Shown here piece by piece: positions 23,057-34,232 of a stretch of 64,000 bases of DNA. This stretch comes from Physcia stellaris. Lineage: Eukaryota > Ascomycota > Lecanoromycetes > Caliciales > Physciaceae. The notes under the pieces are model-generated. The model was given only the letters and a program-made list of their open reading frames with translations, did not search any database and had not been told where the DNA came from. Position numbers and translations under genes: made by a program. The stretch lies in contig JABSSW010000078.1 of assembly GCA_018902385.1 (NCBI GenBank), positions 82,461 through 146,460 on the forward strand, read 5' to 3'. Every line of letters starts with the position of its first letter. Within the stretch, counting starts at the first letter, position 1.

Positions 23057-25895
23057 ATGGCCGGTGCATCCAAGAAGGAGGTTAGTAACTTATTCTTCAT
23101 TAGGACGCCCAACTGCCTAAGCACATATTTTACTATGAGCTCAGTAGACAGTGGCTAATTTGCGTTTACTCTTTGGCGTAGAACTGGACGACCCATGACG
23201 GAGCATGCACGAGTTGCCGTACACGCAAGATTCGCTGTGGACGGGAGAAGCCAGAGTGTAGTTGCTGCCGTCGCGATCAAGTCGAATGCATTTACTCGTC
23301 GCCTCCGAAGAGAGTCAATCATGTGAAAGTGCTGTAAGTGTCCTCACAGCTACACAATATACCTCTAGGATAGAACACAACTCATACAAAGGTGTTCTCA
23401 GATGTCAGAGCTTCGATGATATTAAAGATCGCCTAAACACGATGCAAGGAGAACTATCCTGGCTGACACAGACTCTCAAGCAATCAAATATCTCTGGACG
23501 AGCCGAACCCATCCGTGAAAACACCACTCAGGCCGTACACGTCTCTCCTTCTCTCGAAGATGAAGCACATATTTCATCGCCAACCATAGCTGGGCACTTA
23601 GTTCGCGATGATGGAACCCAAATTGAGAGGTACTACGGCCCATGGACCCTGGTTGCTCAGTGCCGAGACTTTGAAGTGGACTTGTCTACTCACCACCTTG
23701 GGATTACATACGAAACCGTCGGCAGCATAGTCAAGGCCATGCTGTGTGATGCTACAAGCTCTGATGACGACGATCATGACTTTAACAACAATAGCAGACC
23801 GCTCGATACAAACATATGTCTACCGCCAAGGCAGCTTCTTTCCGTTATGCTTGACACATTCTTCAAACATGCAGACTATAATACTGACATATTCTGTCAT
23901 TCGACTATTTACGAAGCAATCGATCGTGTCTATAGGGATCCATCGGGGCCATTGTCCGAGGCATGGTCATTATGTTTCAACGTTATCATCCTACTCACCC
24001 TTGGCGCTGAGCATCCGGTCCATAGCCAAGACCCCTTTGTACGACCAATGCTTCAAGCAGCACATGCTACTGCGAGAAAACCAAATATCTTTATGACACC
24101 TCGTCTTGTCAACGTCCAGGCCTTGGCATTGTTTGTAAGTGAAACACGTGATCCTACCACCCAGCAGATAGTATTCGATCCGACCCGTCAGTGAATTTGA
24201 TATGATGCTAACACCATGAAAACCTTTACAGAGTCTTCTTGCGCAGCAATGCCACACGGAGAACGAGGCTTTAAGTGACTTCATTTTCACTCGTGCTTGC
24301 CTTCTAGCCAGAGAGTCAGGTTTACATCAAGCGAACTACGATCTCACTTCCTCATCAACTCTTACCGCTATCGAGGCAGAAGAGCGACAAAAGATTTTCC
24401 GTTCCCTTTACATTCGCGACCGGTGCTCAGCAATCAGTTGCGGAGCACGCACTTGGTTACCTAATGGAAGCTCTAATAGCTGTCGCCCAACCATTTCTTC
24501 TGATAACGACACCCGAAGAGGTATTCATTCGTACAAATCCCGTATACAATACACGTCACTGTGGGAGTTAGCTAAATTGCAAGACGGGATCGACCAACTT
24601 TTAAGCTCGGTGGATGCTCCTGAAATGTCGACATCTGAAAGAAGTACGGCTCTTTCTCGGCTACAACAAAGACTGGAGGCATGGGGTCAGACACATAAAA
24701 TCCCCTCTTCAACTCGACCAACCACAATTGATGACATTTCACTCCATCTCGCCTTTTTGGGAACGCGTATGCGAGCGCTAGAAGGTGATAGCAGTCCTGA
24801 CGACGTCAGCTATCCTGTCTCGAAAGAAGTGCTTCATGACGCTCGCCTGAGCTGTCTACTCCTGGTCGCTTCTTGTACCCATCAGACCGATCAGACTTTA
24901 TTGAATCGACTCGATTATTTACTCAAAAAAACAGCAATCAACATATCAGAAAGGGCCAAAGAACATTCGTGGAACACATCGACCTCGATATCACCATCAT
25001 CCTCCCGTTCGGCTTCATCCGATCCAGCAAATCGATCCAGCTCGCTGAATGCACCTCTTCCGAATTGCAGCAGTCAGGACCCGGTCTCGAATCTACCTCC
25101 GCTTCACCGATTGGCAAACTTGTTCCCCACTTCAGCTGTGTTCGTGCTTGCTCGACACATTCTTGGTATGAGTTCAAGGTCACGAACTCCACCAGCCCCC
25201 ATGAGCGTACCCCAACAGCGTAAAGAGAGACAGCATCAAACCAGCGAAGACATTGCGTTACTCGAGGCTATGCTCTTCTGCTTCCGCTCTAATTTGCCGA
25301 CCGCGGCAGTAACATCTCCTGGATCGAGCACCCACGGTTCCAAGCTTGGTCGCATCATACAACATCTAGTCGACATCGTTCATGCAATGAAAGCGCCAAG
25401 TACTCAAACTGATGGGGAGGAAGCAGACGGCGACGCCGATGGTAACGATATGTATGCTTCAGAACCTTTGCTGCCATCGACCTCCCTCTACTCCTCCAGA
25501 ACTCCAATTCCGCTGGCATGGCGAATCTAGAATACTACGGTAGCAACAGGCCTTTCTCTCCGTCTCATCTTGGCTTGCCACCAAGAGCGTCATCGGTGCA
25601 ACCCAATTGGGCCGCAGCACAAGATTCGATGTCATTCTCCGGGACGCCTCTGCTGACAGCGGGGAACTCGTCCTATGCGTCCTCGATTATGCCAACGCCG
25701 CCTCATATGGCCGACACAGCATTTGACATCTCGCAATTTTTAGATCAGATGGGAACCAACAGCCCTGTTATGTGGGAATGTGGCCAACGACAAGCTGAAA
25801 TGCAGATGCAGCAGCAACAAATTGGGCCACAGTCCGCAACCGAGCCTAACCAAAGACGATTAAAGAAGAGGCATCGAACAGATAAGCATAACTAG
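23057..25895 (+). CDS. Zn(II)2Cys6 transcription factor, likely cluster regulator; one-base frame break near the C-terminus
   Basis: Exons 23057-23080, 23182-23333, 23402-24134, 24232-25895, with introns of 101, 68 and 97 bp. Exon 2 encodes the binuclear zinc cluster: CTSCRTRKIRC, then CSCC and VEC, in the C6 spacing. A coiled-coil linker (FDDIKDRLNTMQGELSWL) across the third junction fits the dimerisation element of Gal4-type factors. A middle region with ARESGLHQANYDL and RSLYIRDRCSAISCGARTW matches the fungal regulatory middle homology domain. The main frame stops at 25530. The next frame back runs on to 25895 with a Ser/Gln-rich tail and a basic end (RRLKKRHRTDK). One added base in the T run at about 25465-25470 gives 857 residues. 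Its place between the prenyltransferase and the flavoenzyme suggests pathway control. A CACGTG lies in intron 3 (24145-24150). Confidence 0.85.
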
Positions 25896-26469
25896 ACAGA
25901 AGGGAAATAACTCAAAAGAGCTCGAAAAGGAAGTGTTCGATGATGAAGGACGATTGTGAATCCAACCTGAAACACAGCGACACTGAAGCAAGTCTTGTGT
26001 CAAACCTTGAGCAGTGGGGGATAGAAGTATGTATGATAGTAGTTGTTTGTACAAAGACCATAGAGCACTAGCTCTGAGTACTAGACGAATGAAGAACTTT
26101 AGCTTCTCCTAAAGGTCCCAGTGGATTCGTCATGACTCCCACTCTCGAGTCTCTTGACATAGAAGCGCCATTCATCGGCCAAAGATATCAAGGACAACCG
26201 AGCCCTAACCCTAGGCATCCAGTCCGCGACGAAATCGGACCGAAACCTCCGCTCCTCAGAATGCTGACGACCTAGGACCGCCAAAGTCACGACCGCACAG
26301 TCAAACAGCCTGTTACTCAGTCAAACTGAGTGGATTAATTCATGGCCTAACGCCGGAGCCACATGCTCGACCTTCTCCACAACGGCCTTCTTGTGCCGAG
26401 TATACCTACCAAACATTCCACTCCAGTACTACGTTACTGACTCATAGTCCTAGGAGGTGACGGATTGGA
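25896..26469. other. Intergenic 0.57 kb
   Basis: 3' side of the transcription factor gene. It contains one CCCTAACCCTAGG string near 26203-26218, too short to be telomeric. I see no gene here. Confidence 0.45.
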
Positions 26470-26778
26470 TTAGCTTGCCTTGAGTCTACTTCCACAGGCA
26501 TGTCCTGATCGAGTCGCGATACCTATCTCCTTCTTCAGCTTCTGTTCCCGCTCAACCGATTGGCCTGTCTTGTTGGGCAGCTGCGTCCGAACCTTGAAGT
26601 CTCCCCAAGTTGCAGCGGATGTCTACCATCAAGAGGGCTATCTCGTCCCAGCTATGGATACTACATCTCCGCGAGGGTCAAGTGCGATGAGAAAGGTCAC
26701 GATTAGAGCGAAGAGAGGGGTTCCGCAGAAAGAAGCCATGATGAGTGTTTGCTTGGGAACATACTGTACCTCAGACAT
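26470..26778 (-). CDS. Possible small membrane protein, two exons (uncertain)
   Basis: From ATG 26778 the frame reads MSEVQYVPKQTLIMASF and a hydrophobic segment (PLFALIVTFLIALDPRGD) and meets stops. A 42-bp intron (26623-26664, GTAGTA...GGTAG) would keep the same frame and join it to TSAATWGDFKVRT and an Arg/Lys-rich tail ending at TAA 26470. That gives 88 residues with one transmembrane segment. Upstream sequence in another frame (ending HFYLMK before a GTGAGC) might be an additional exon. I do not recognise a family. It sits between the regulator and the FAD monooxygenase. Confidence 0.3.
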
Positions 26779-27016
26779 GGTAAAGGCTCACTTTCATCAA
26801 ATAAAAGTGCGTGCCGAAGTAAGATGAACATGTAGTATGTCTTGAAGCTCTTTTTGCACGGGAGTGTACAATACAGATCCGTGAGTTGACTTGTCCCGGA
26901 ACGCGAACTTGTCTGGGGGAGTGGGGCAAGTAGGTGGTGATCTACAACGTCCAACACACCAGAGATGTCTATCTAAGAGCTGAACTCACGATAATAAGGA
27001 AAGATACAGGATTAGC

Positions 27017-28674
27017 TCAAGCTGTCTCAACAAGCTCCGTCTGCTGCACACTATCCGAAACATCCATCAGTTTCTCAGCAGACTCTTCTTTTGGCGCGTT
27101 GCTGTGTCCATCCATAGGTTTGAAGCCGCGCTTGAACACCGGGCTTTCCTTAATCTTATTCCAATCGTGGAGCGTCAATCCGTTCTCGACTGAGCAGCTG
27201 ACCTCTTCCTTTCCTCGTGGAATCATCTCTTTCTCGTATGCAGCGACCGCGTCGGCAAGCGCAGTCTGACCGTCACGAACGCCCTGTAACCCTTCCATTA
27301 TGTGCGATACGTCACAGATGCAATGGTTTAGACCTTGGCCACGGTCTAGAGGCGGCAATCATTAGCATACGGTGACAAGCGTCAGAATTCAACGGGATCA
27401 CTCACAAGGTGGCATTGGATGCGCTGCGTCCCCAACTAAGGTCAATCGCCCATCGCGGTTGTTCCAAGGCTGGCTAATCCAGTAGCTAATGTCCGCCTTG
27501 TGCACTTCGGTATCGTCCGGCAACCACATGAAGGCAGAGCGTGCAGGCTCACCCATTTCCTTGGCCCTCGACTTGATCAACGCCAGTCGCTCTGGGTAGC
27601 TCATCTTATTATCACTTTCACCAAGCCAAGCCATGGCCATGTGGTATTTCCAGGTCTCTGGATGGTCTGGCCCGTCAGGCATGCTCGAGACTAGATTGGC
27701 TCAACATCAGCTCGGATCGACCATGGATGAAAAATATGGCAGGCAAAAACGAGTCAAAGCATGCACTGAGGTCGAAGCCACTGAGAGGTAAGGGTTACAC
27801 TTACTCGATTGGAAAGCGTGGAATGATCTCGGGCTCAGTGCAAGATAGCTTGTTGGGAACTTCTGACGCACGTATAGCGCTTTCTCCCTATCACCATAGG
27901 ACACCGTCATGTTGGTATGGAATATGGGGAACTTAGTCACAGCCGCTTGCTCCGCGCTTCCCATGGCGGTTTCGCGGATCCGTGACCTAGGACCGTCTGC
28001 TCCAATAATCATATCCCCAGAGACAAGGGTTCCATCAGAGAAGGTAGCGATCACTCCCTTTCCACTTTCGTTAAAGGCGACGTCGACGAGTGTTTTGCCA
28101 TGCTAGAATCGTGGATCGTGATTAGTTCCGATTCTACTAGTGCAAGCCAGCATTTTTATATCATCCTCTCTGTGGCATGCTATCGGGGTCTTACCTGTGT
28201 GTCTATGCCTTCAGCACATAACGCTCGCATTCGGCTACGTGCAACTCTTAGCCCATCCTTATACGGCACACCGATGATCAAGTCGCCAGTATCTCCATTG
28301 ATGATTGGGTAGTCGCCTGAGTGAACGCCGGCCACAGGATTGCATGCAATGGCGGCAAGCTTGGAGAAGATCTCTGTGGGCAGTATCTGCTCAAGGAGAG
28401 GCCGAGCCCAATGAATAGCCATAGTCCATTCGTTACTGCGGTAGTTCATCGAAACATCTCTCTCGAAATTCGAATACCGAATGCCAGCCTTTCAGATGTC
28501 AATCGGTGCCCCTGAAAATCCTCACTAAAACTTACTTTCTTGAGGCCTTGACAGGTGAGAAGGCCGGTGATTCCTAAAAAAATGCGGTTTCAGCAAATAT
28601 CCCACCACATTGGAACGAAAACTGGTTCTCATACCGGCGCCGATGACGATGGCATGGAGCTCTTGAGCACCCAT
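27017..28674 (-). CDS. FAD-dependent monooxygenase, salicylate-hydroxylase-like
   Basis: Six exons in reading order: 28674-28635, 28573-28536, 28488-28195, 28102-27805, 27690-27406, 27345-27017, with introns of 61, 47, 92, 114 and 60 bp. All junctions keep frame, giving 427 residues. The FAD-binding GAGITG is rebuilt across intron 1 (MGAQELHAIVIGAG + ITGLLTCQGLKK). Then come ERDVSMNYR, the DG motif (GADGPRSRIRE) and the second FAD site GDAAHPMPP, which joins YRGQGLNH across intron 5. These are hallmarks of group A flavoprotein hydroxylases acting on aromatic rings with NAD(P)H and O2. In phenalenone biosynthesis an enzyme of this class hydroxylates and rearranges the PKS product. Here it probably acts early on the polyketide (inference). 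The gene is divergent from DUF3237. Confidence 0.92.
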
Positions 28675-29317
28675 GATTCGAATTTGTCGTTTTAGTTGGA
28701 TTGTGATCTTAACCTCGGTCTAAAATTGCTATCTCAGTTTTGTGGCGGCTACAGTCTTCTTCACGTACGATTCAGCATTGATTGAGTTCTACCAGAATGG
28801 TTTTATTCGCTGTGGTATGCATGTAGTCTATCTTTCCGTAGACTCCGAATTATGGTTACACGCTAATCTAAAGGTTCTCTGTAAGCAGGTTAGTCCTTGA
28901 AGCCGCCGTGTGGTTTCCGAAGCCACATCCAGCATTCACTACGGTCTGTGTTCGGGGCCAAATGTATATCGAACTACGTCACACACCAATAGAAGTTATG
29001 GAGTTCGCTTGCCGACCCTTCACGGATTCCGGAATCCGCTCTCAGAGCTCGACAGAGCTATTCTGGCTTACATGATCCTACGCGATCTATCATGCAGGTA
29101 TGGCACATATTCACGTGGTGAGATTGTGTAGAGCACGCACGGCACAATATTCACGTGGTGAGATGGTGTGGAGAAACACGAGGCTGAAATGTATGTTCTC
29201 CTTAGTGAACGGCGCGGTGGCACGAGATTAAAATACAATGACCTTTGTCGACTTTTAAGCTTCCATCTGCACCTGCAGCTCCAGAAAACATGTGCTACTA
29301 TCTCTGCTTCCACAAAC
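28675..29317. promoter_or_regulatory. Divergent promoter region of FAD monooxygenase and DUF3237 genes
   Basis: 0.64 kb between the two start codons, read outward in both directions. It contains the duplicated CACGTG element listed separately. No gene of its own. Confidence 0.55.
29107..29164 (+). promoter_or_regulatory. Duplicated E-box element (CACGTG) 40 bp apart
   Basis: The 18-bp sequence ATATTCACGTGGTGAGAT occurs at 29107-29124 and again at 29147-29164, with its CACGTG cores at 29112-29117 and 29152-29157. The copies lie about 160-210 bp before the DUF3237 start. CACGTG is the classical site for bHLH and some bZIP factors. The function here is inferred. Confidence 0.55.
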
Positions 29318-29955
29318 ATGAAGGTTTTCCCGCTCCTCTCTTTCGCTCTCGCCGCCGCCGCGAACCCGCTCCTGTCTACTCGAGCGGCGCATCCCAAACC
29401 GCCAACCGTGTCATTGCTTTTCAGCGCAAATATCACGATTGATGATCCCATAATCATCGGTCAAACACCATTCGGATTCGAGGTCATCGTTCAAGTCACC
29501 GGCGGCGCATTCAAGGGCCCTAGACTCGCGGGTGCGCACCTTCTCCCTTCCAAATTGCCCTTATTCAATGCTGCTATATCTTGCGGTAATACTCTGAATG
29601 AGAAGTATTAACTTGAGAGGGCATAATGTAGGTAAAATCACCACTGGCCTTGTAACTAGCGTCACCGGCAACCCGCCTACCAATCGTGCAACGGCGACCT
29701 ACGTGCTGACGACGAACGACGGGACCAATATCGTCGTCTCGGAGCAAGCTGCGATCCCGTATGTTGAGGTTCTCTTTGAAGCCGGGAATGGGAAATACGG
29801 CTACCTCAACAATGTGACCGCCTGGGCGACGGGGTCGGAAGAGAACAATGTGATCAGTCTGAATTTCTGGCAGGTATGTTTTGCTGCTCTTTAGTGCGCT
29901 AGGTGTTTCGGGACTGTGCTTATGATGAGTCCAGTTGTCGGCACCTGCCGCCTAA
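29318..29955 (+). CDS. Secreted DUF3237-domain protein
   Basis: Three exons: 29318-29531, 29632-29873, 29935-29955, with introns of 100 and 61 bp; 158 residues. The N-terminus is a signal peptide (MKVFPLLSFALAAAANPLLS). The rest is a single DUF3237 beta-barrel: ANITIDDPIIIGQTPFG, GGAFKGPRLAG joined to KITTGLVTSV, then DGTNIVVSEQA and NNVISLNFWQ. The last exon adds LSAPAA. DUF3237 proteins have no agreed biochemical role; several lie in fungal secondary-metabolite clusters. The signal peptide argues for action outside the cytosol or in secretory vesicles, separate from the PKS. Confidence 0.85.
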
Positions 29956-31202
29956 TCGACTGCCGCCGCCTTATTGGAACGATCAACCGCGTGGCATGAA
30001 TGTTTTTGGATAGTTTGTACGAAAGAAATGGAATACAAAAGTTTTCACGAAGGCAAATAGCTGATCCCAGGGTACATACCGTCAGTTTACCGGCGCTGTA
30101 TATTGCAAAAGATTGGGGATATGATGCAGTATTTCTCAAAGTTGGTACCTGATGGCCACATGTACTACGTCTTGTCTGCTTGGTATATCGTGTTTACGAA
30201 AACGAAATGTTCAAAAAAAGCAGCACAAGACGGCCTATGATCCACAGACTAAGTTACGATAGTACCCCGAACTTACATAGAATCATTCGGAACTTCTAAG
30301 AAAATCAAACTTACCTTCTTCGCAAGCTACGAATGTGAAGCTCGTCATGCAGTGTCATTCTCGAATCCATCATCTTCGTCTTTAGATACCAAGCCTCTCG
30401 TGTGCGAATTTGTTCTGACTTCAAGGCTTGAGAGATTCTTAGAAAACATAGTAAGCTTACTAATCAAAAAAGAAGCACATAGAAGTAAGCGACAGCCAAA
30501 CGCCACATGTCAGCATTCACTAAGCACTTTACTAGATCTGGAATTTCTTCGCGAGAGGGTTGTGGTGCACTAATATGTTGGAACATCGCTGGTGGTGTGC
30601 TGACCGTTGGGAAGGCAGGGTCATCCGTAATTCGCGTTCCGTTGGTCGTGATTGAGGTTCTGGGTAGCTTCAGTTAAGGTATCAACAAGGTACAGTGAAT
30701 GCACGTGATGTGAAGATCAGTATCACAGTCTTATTCAACCTCAGCATCTCGGCTTCCGGTACGCGCGATCCTTCGGATTCATCCCATCACGATCCTGGCC
30801 GGGGATAGATGAAGGGGGCCAGGGATGTAATGATTGGGCAAAGTGCAATTTTGAGGCTTCCGCGATCCGAAAGCCGCAAGTTTGGTCCGTGGTACTCATT
30901 TATCAGAGTTTCTGCGTTGCTATCTCTGTCTCAGCTATGCGACGGGGAATTCCGAGTCTGGGATGCATGGCAGATTGTGCCTCCCGAGGTTCGATAAAGT
31001 GACACAACACGGGAGACTAGCGAGCTGTTCTCGGATGAAGGCTTCATTTGAGTTGACCTGAAGCAACTCGTCTCAAGAGGGTCACTGCTAGTACTGCAGT
31101 GACACCACCATTCATCGCACCCAGCTCAGTAATCCTGAGCCAAAGTCTCGGCAATCAATAGTTGATTCCAGGAAGGATCGCAATAAGATAATCCCAATTA
31201 CA
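29956..31202. other. Gene-free 1.25 kb, upstream region of the O-methyltransferase
   Basis: No coding frame with a domain. A CACGTG occurs at 30702-30707, about 500 bp before the O-methyltransferase start. Otherwise I see nothing structured. Confidence 0.5.
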
Positions 31203-32800
31203 ATGTCTTCAAAACCAGAGCCACAAGATGCCCTCATCTCCACCGCCCGAGCGATCCTCAAGCAGACCTCGGACCTCTCAGACAAACTCGCTCAAAATTC
31301 AATCGACGCACCCACCTCCCTCGCCCTAGGCGCCACATCCTCCCTCTGGACCACCCACGACGACCAAATCTCATCCATCCGCTCTTCCATCCTCTCCCTA
31401 ACCCAACACCTGGACAGACTTCTCGAAGGCCCCCATGGCTTTCTACACGAATACGTCTCCACAAATTGGGAATACGGCGCTCTCTACACCCTCCTCGAAT
31501 TTTCCGTCCTTGAGAAGATCCCCCTCGATGGCTCCTCCGTACCCGCCACCGAACTCGCTGAGCAAGTCAACTTACCGCCGCAGAAGTTGCTACGGATATG
31601 TCGTCTAGTCGCTACAGCTGGGATCTTGGTCGAGAGCGAGGAGGGGCGCTTTTCGCATACCGCCTTCTCCGAGACGTTGGTTCGGGATGAGGGGTATAGA
31701 TCTTTCATCCGGTTCCAGTTGTTCGAGACCAGGGTTGCGAGTGCCCATCTGGCGGATTCACTGAAGGAGGAGAATCCGTTTTGGACGGGAAGGCCGGCGT
31801 TTGATTATGCGTGAGGTTTTCCCACTTCCACGCTAGACAGTTGACGGTGACTGATAGGGATGGTGTAGCTGGGGCATGCCGATGTACACCTGGCATGCGC
31901 AGAATCCGGAGAAAGGCGCGAGGTTCGCTAAGGCTATGGAGAGCGTATCGAAGAGTAAACCCCCTTGGGCCTTCCGTCACTCCCCTATCCCTACAGTACC
32001 TCTTTCTTCCGTCATCTTCCTCTAGTACTAAACAGTTCAACAGATCTCGACCCAGGAAATGGCATGATAATCAACTACCTCACCAACCTGCTCGCATCCT
32101 CCACCGCCCCAACTCAATCCCCCTTCCTCATCGAAATAAACGGCAAAACAGGCTCATTCTCCACTCACCTCGCAACAATCTTCCCCTCCCTCACCTGCCT
32201 AGTCCAAGACCCCTCCCCCGCTCTCATCCAAAAAGGCCAATCCTCCCTCCCCGCCGCTTTAGCACCGCGCATCTCTTTCTCGCAGCGGGATCTCTTCGCC
32301 CCTCGCACGCACTCTTACGACGACAGCGGCGAGAGTGAGAGAGCGGTGATAATACTCCTCCGCAGCGTGCTCTGGAACCTCCCCGACGCGGAAGTGGTGG
32401 AATTGCTGAAGAGCTTTATGCCTATGCTAGATAGAAAGCAAGGGAGCCGGAAACGGGATATGAAAATTCTTGTCAGCGACCTCGTAAGCCCAGCATTCGG
32501 GACTTTCGCCCCGGATGTGGAGCGCGAGAGGCCATTCCGCAGACGGGACGTTACGCTTATGACGATGCATAACGTCCAGCAGCGCACGGCGGGGGAATGG
32601 GGCGCGTTGATTGGGGAGGGTGTTGGGGGGTGTGAGGTGTGTATTACGTTCTACTTTGGTATCTTTTGGAACTGTGGTTGTGCTGATACTAAATCCTCTC
32701 TGTATAGGTCTCTTACACCGAGAAATACTCCAGCCACAGCTGTCGCGGGCTGTGGGAAATCACTTCCAGGGACGCGCCAACGGCCACTGGAGCTCGTTAG
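31203..32800 (+). CDS. SAM-dependent O-methyltransferase of the fungal polyketide type
   Basis: Four exons: 31203-31810, 31869-31954, 32044-32636, 32708-32800, with introns of 58, 89 and 71 bp; frame intact, 459 residues. The N-terminal part is the helical dimerisation/winged-helix domain of plant-like O-methyltransferases (ELAEQVNLPPQKLLRICRLV; then WGMPMYTWHAQNPEKGARF). The SAM domain follows, with FPSLTCLVQDPSPALI, SQRDLF and ILLRSVLWNLPDAEVVELL in order. Motif I is degenerate: IEINGKTGSFS where relatives have a DVGGGxG-like loop. A catalytic-base region is present (MTMHNVQQRTAGEWGALI). Relatives methylate phenolic hydroxyls in aflatoxin-, naphthopyrone- and phenalenone-type pathways. Its likely substrate is the PKS product. 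Confidence 0.88.
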
Positions 32801-33062
32801 TAATGGGTTGGGAATCTGCTACTCATAATGGTTGGACTGAAGGTATGATGCATCAGCGATCTATTATCCCTACGCCCCAGTCTCAAATCTAGACTTCAGG
32901 CGCCTTAATAAAGAGAAAGTTACATGTACAAAAGACAATCATATCAGGTTCTTATTTCCATGTGTAAGTATGCCATCCACGACCTGCACAGTATGCAGGA
33001 CTCGACACGAGCCGATGAATCAGGCAACGAGAATTGAAAACGGACCCAGTCAAAGTCCATCT
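32801..33062. other. Short gap between O-methyltransferase and the small minus-strand gene
   Basis: The two genes converge here. I see nothing beyond probable 3' UTRs. Confidence 0.4.
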
Positions 33063-33472
33063 CTAAAATCCGTCTTCATCCACCTGACCTTCCATCCCAA
33101 CACCTTCCAAACCCTCAGGAAGAAATCCCCCCCAACTAGTCCGAAACGAAGTCACCTCCACAACCCCCAAAATCTTTTCCCCTCCACCTTCAGCTCCCCT
33201 CCCCTCCCCTCTCCGCCGACGTTGAGCCTCAGATAGGGAGATATCCTCACTGACTCCACACAAGGGTCTAGTACAAGCTGCATCGATTTCCAAACAAAAA
33301 GTCAAGGCAATCCGCTTTCCATCATGAATTCCATACCAAATCCTTCTCCTCTCCTTATTCCCTTCTCACTGACGGCGCTTTTCCTTCGGCGCTCGCTTTG
33401 ATGCTTGGAAAGGAGATGGGGAGGGGGAGCGAGAAAACCCAACGGCAAAGGATGAAAATCCCACAACTGCAT
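33063..33472 (-). CDS. Small protein of unknown function, one-base frame break
   Basis: ATG at 33472 gives MQLWDFHPLPLGFLAPPPHL and a basic stretch (KHQSERRRKSAVSEKG), then hits TGA. The next frame back continues naturally from that basic stretch: KERRRIWYGIHDGKRIALTF then CLEIDAACTRPLCGVSEDIS, to TAG at 33063. One added base in the short G run (about 33358-33366) gives 136 residues. I do not recognise the family. It lies between the O-methyltransferase and the EthD gene, reads in the same direction as EthD, and ends 262 bp from the O-methyltransferase. Confidence 0.45.
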
Positions 33473-33612
33473 AATGTCTATTGATTTTTAAGGGCTGTCT
33501 AGCTGACTTAAGCTCTGTGATATCCCTCCCTCCTCTCGCCCCGATTTCGCCGACTTCTTTTCTTGCTCATTCTCATTCTCCCCATTCTCCCCACCCCTCC
33601 CCTCGCCCCCAT

Positions 33613-34232
33613 CTAACATTTCCCCCCACCAACATGAACCTCAAACCACCCCGCGGCGAACCTCGTCCGCCCCGCATCCGCGAAATTCTTATGATCCGGC
33701 GCGACGACGGCTACGAAATGGGGGTCTTGACGGACGCGCAGGTAATCTATTGAGAAAAAATCGGCTTCTTCTGGGACAAAAAAAGGAAGATGGGAAAGGG
33801 GGGAAAGGGGGGGAAAAGATACCTTCAATATCGCGGAACACGATCTGGATCACCGCGTCGCAGTCATCGATATTAGCCCTCGGGAGATGGGGGCCGTACA
33901 CCATCCTCAGCAGCGGCTCGTTGACGGCGCGGGTGTTGTGTTGCTGGGGAGACCGTGTTGTTAGTCTTGGGGAGTTATTGCGAGCATCTTATCTTCATCC
34001 TAGGGGGGCAACGGAGGAAAGAGATACAGCAGGGCGGATGGAGGGAAAAGTAACTAACCATAGTATAACTAACAACCCCCTCCCTCCTCAACAGCGCCTT
34101 CAGATGTCCCGCGTGCGTCTCGCTGATATAGGCGTGATACTCCTCCTCGCTCATGCCCGCCTTGCGGTAGCCGAATATTGTTATTGCGTAGTGGGTGTGT
34201 GTGCCTAGGTGCGCTGCTCCCGTCTGAGCCAT
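33613..34232 (-). CDS. EthD-domain protein, decarboxylase-like (TpcK/AgnL1 class)
   Basis: Three exons in reading order: 34232-34059, 33943-33823, 33746-33613, with introns of 115 and 76 bp; frame intact, 142 residues, the usual length. The ferredoxin-like EthD domain is complete: [36 protein letters not shown] joined to [25 protein letters not shown] joined to [11 protein letters not shown], then [15 protein letters not shown]. In anthraquinone-type clusters members of this class remove the carboxyl group of atrochrysone carboxylic acid. In this locus the PKS has its own TE, so the exact step is open. The gene diverges from the PKS across 1.36 kb. Confidence 0.88.

Noticed and set aside
26200-26220. 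Telomere-like CCCTAACCCTAGG
   Set aside because: Less than two perfect repeat units in ordinary sequence; chance is sufficient.
27017-32800. Split version of a fused O-methyltransferase/FAD monooxygenase as in cercosporin-type clusters
   Set aside because: The two genes are separate, on opposite strands and separated by DUF3237. The regulator and other neighbours do not match that cluster, so I kept only the enzyme-class comparison.
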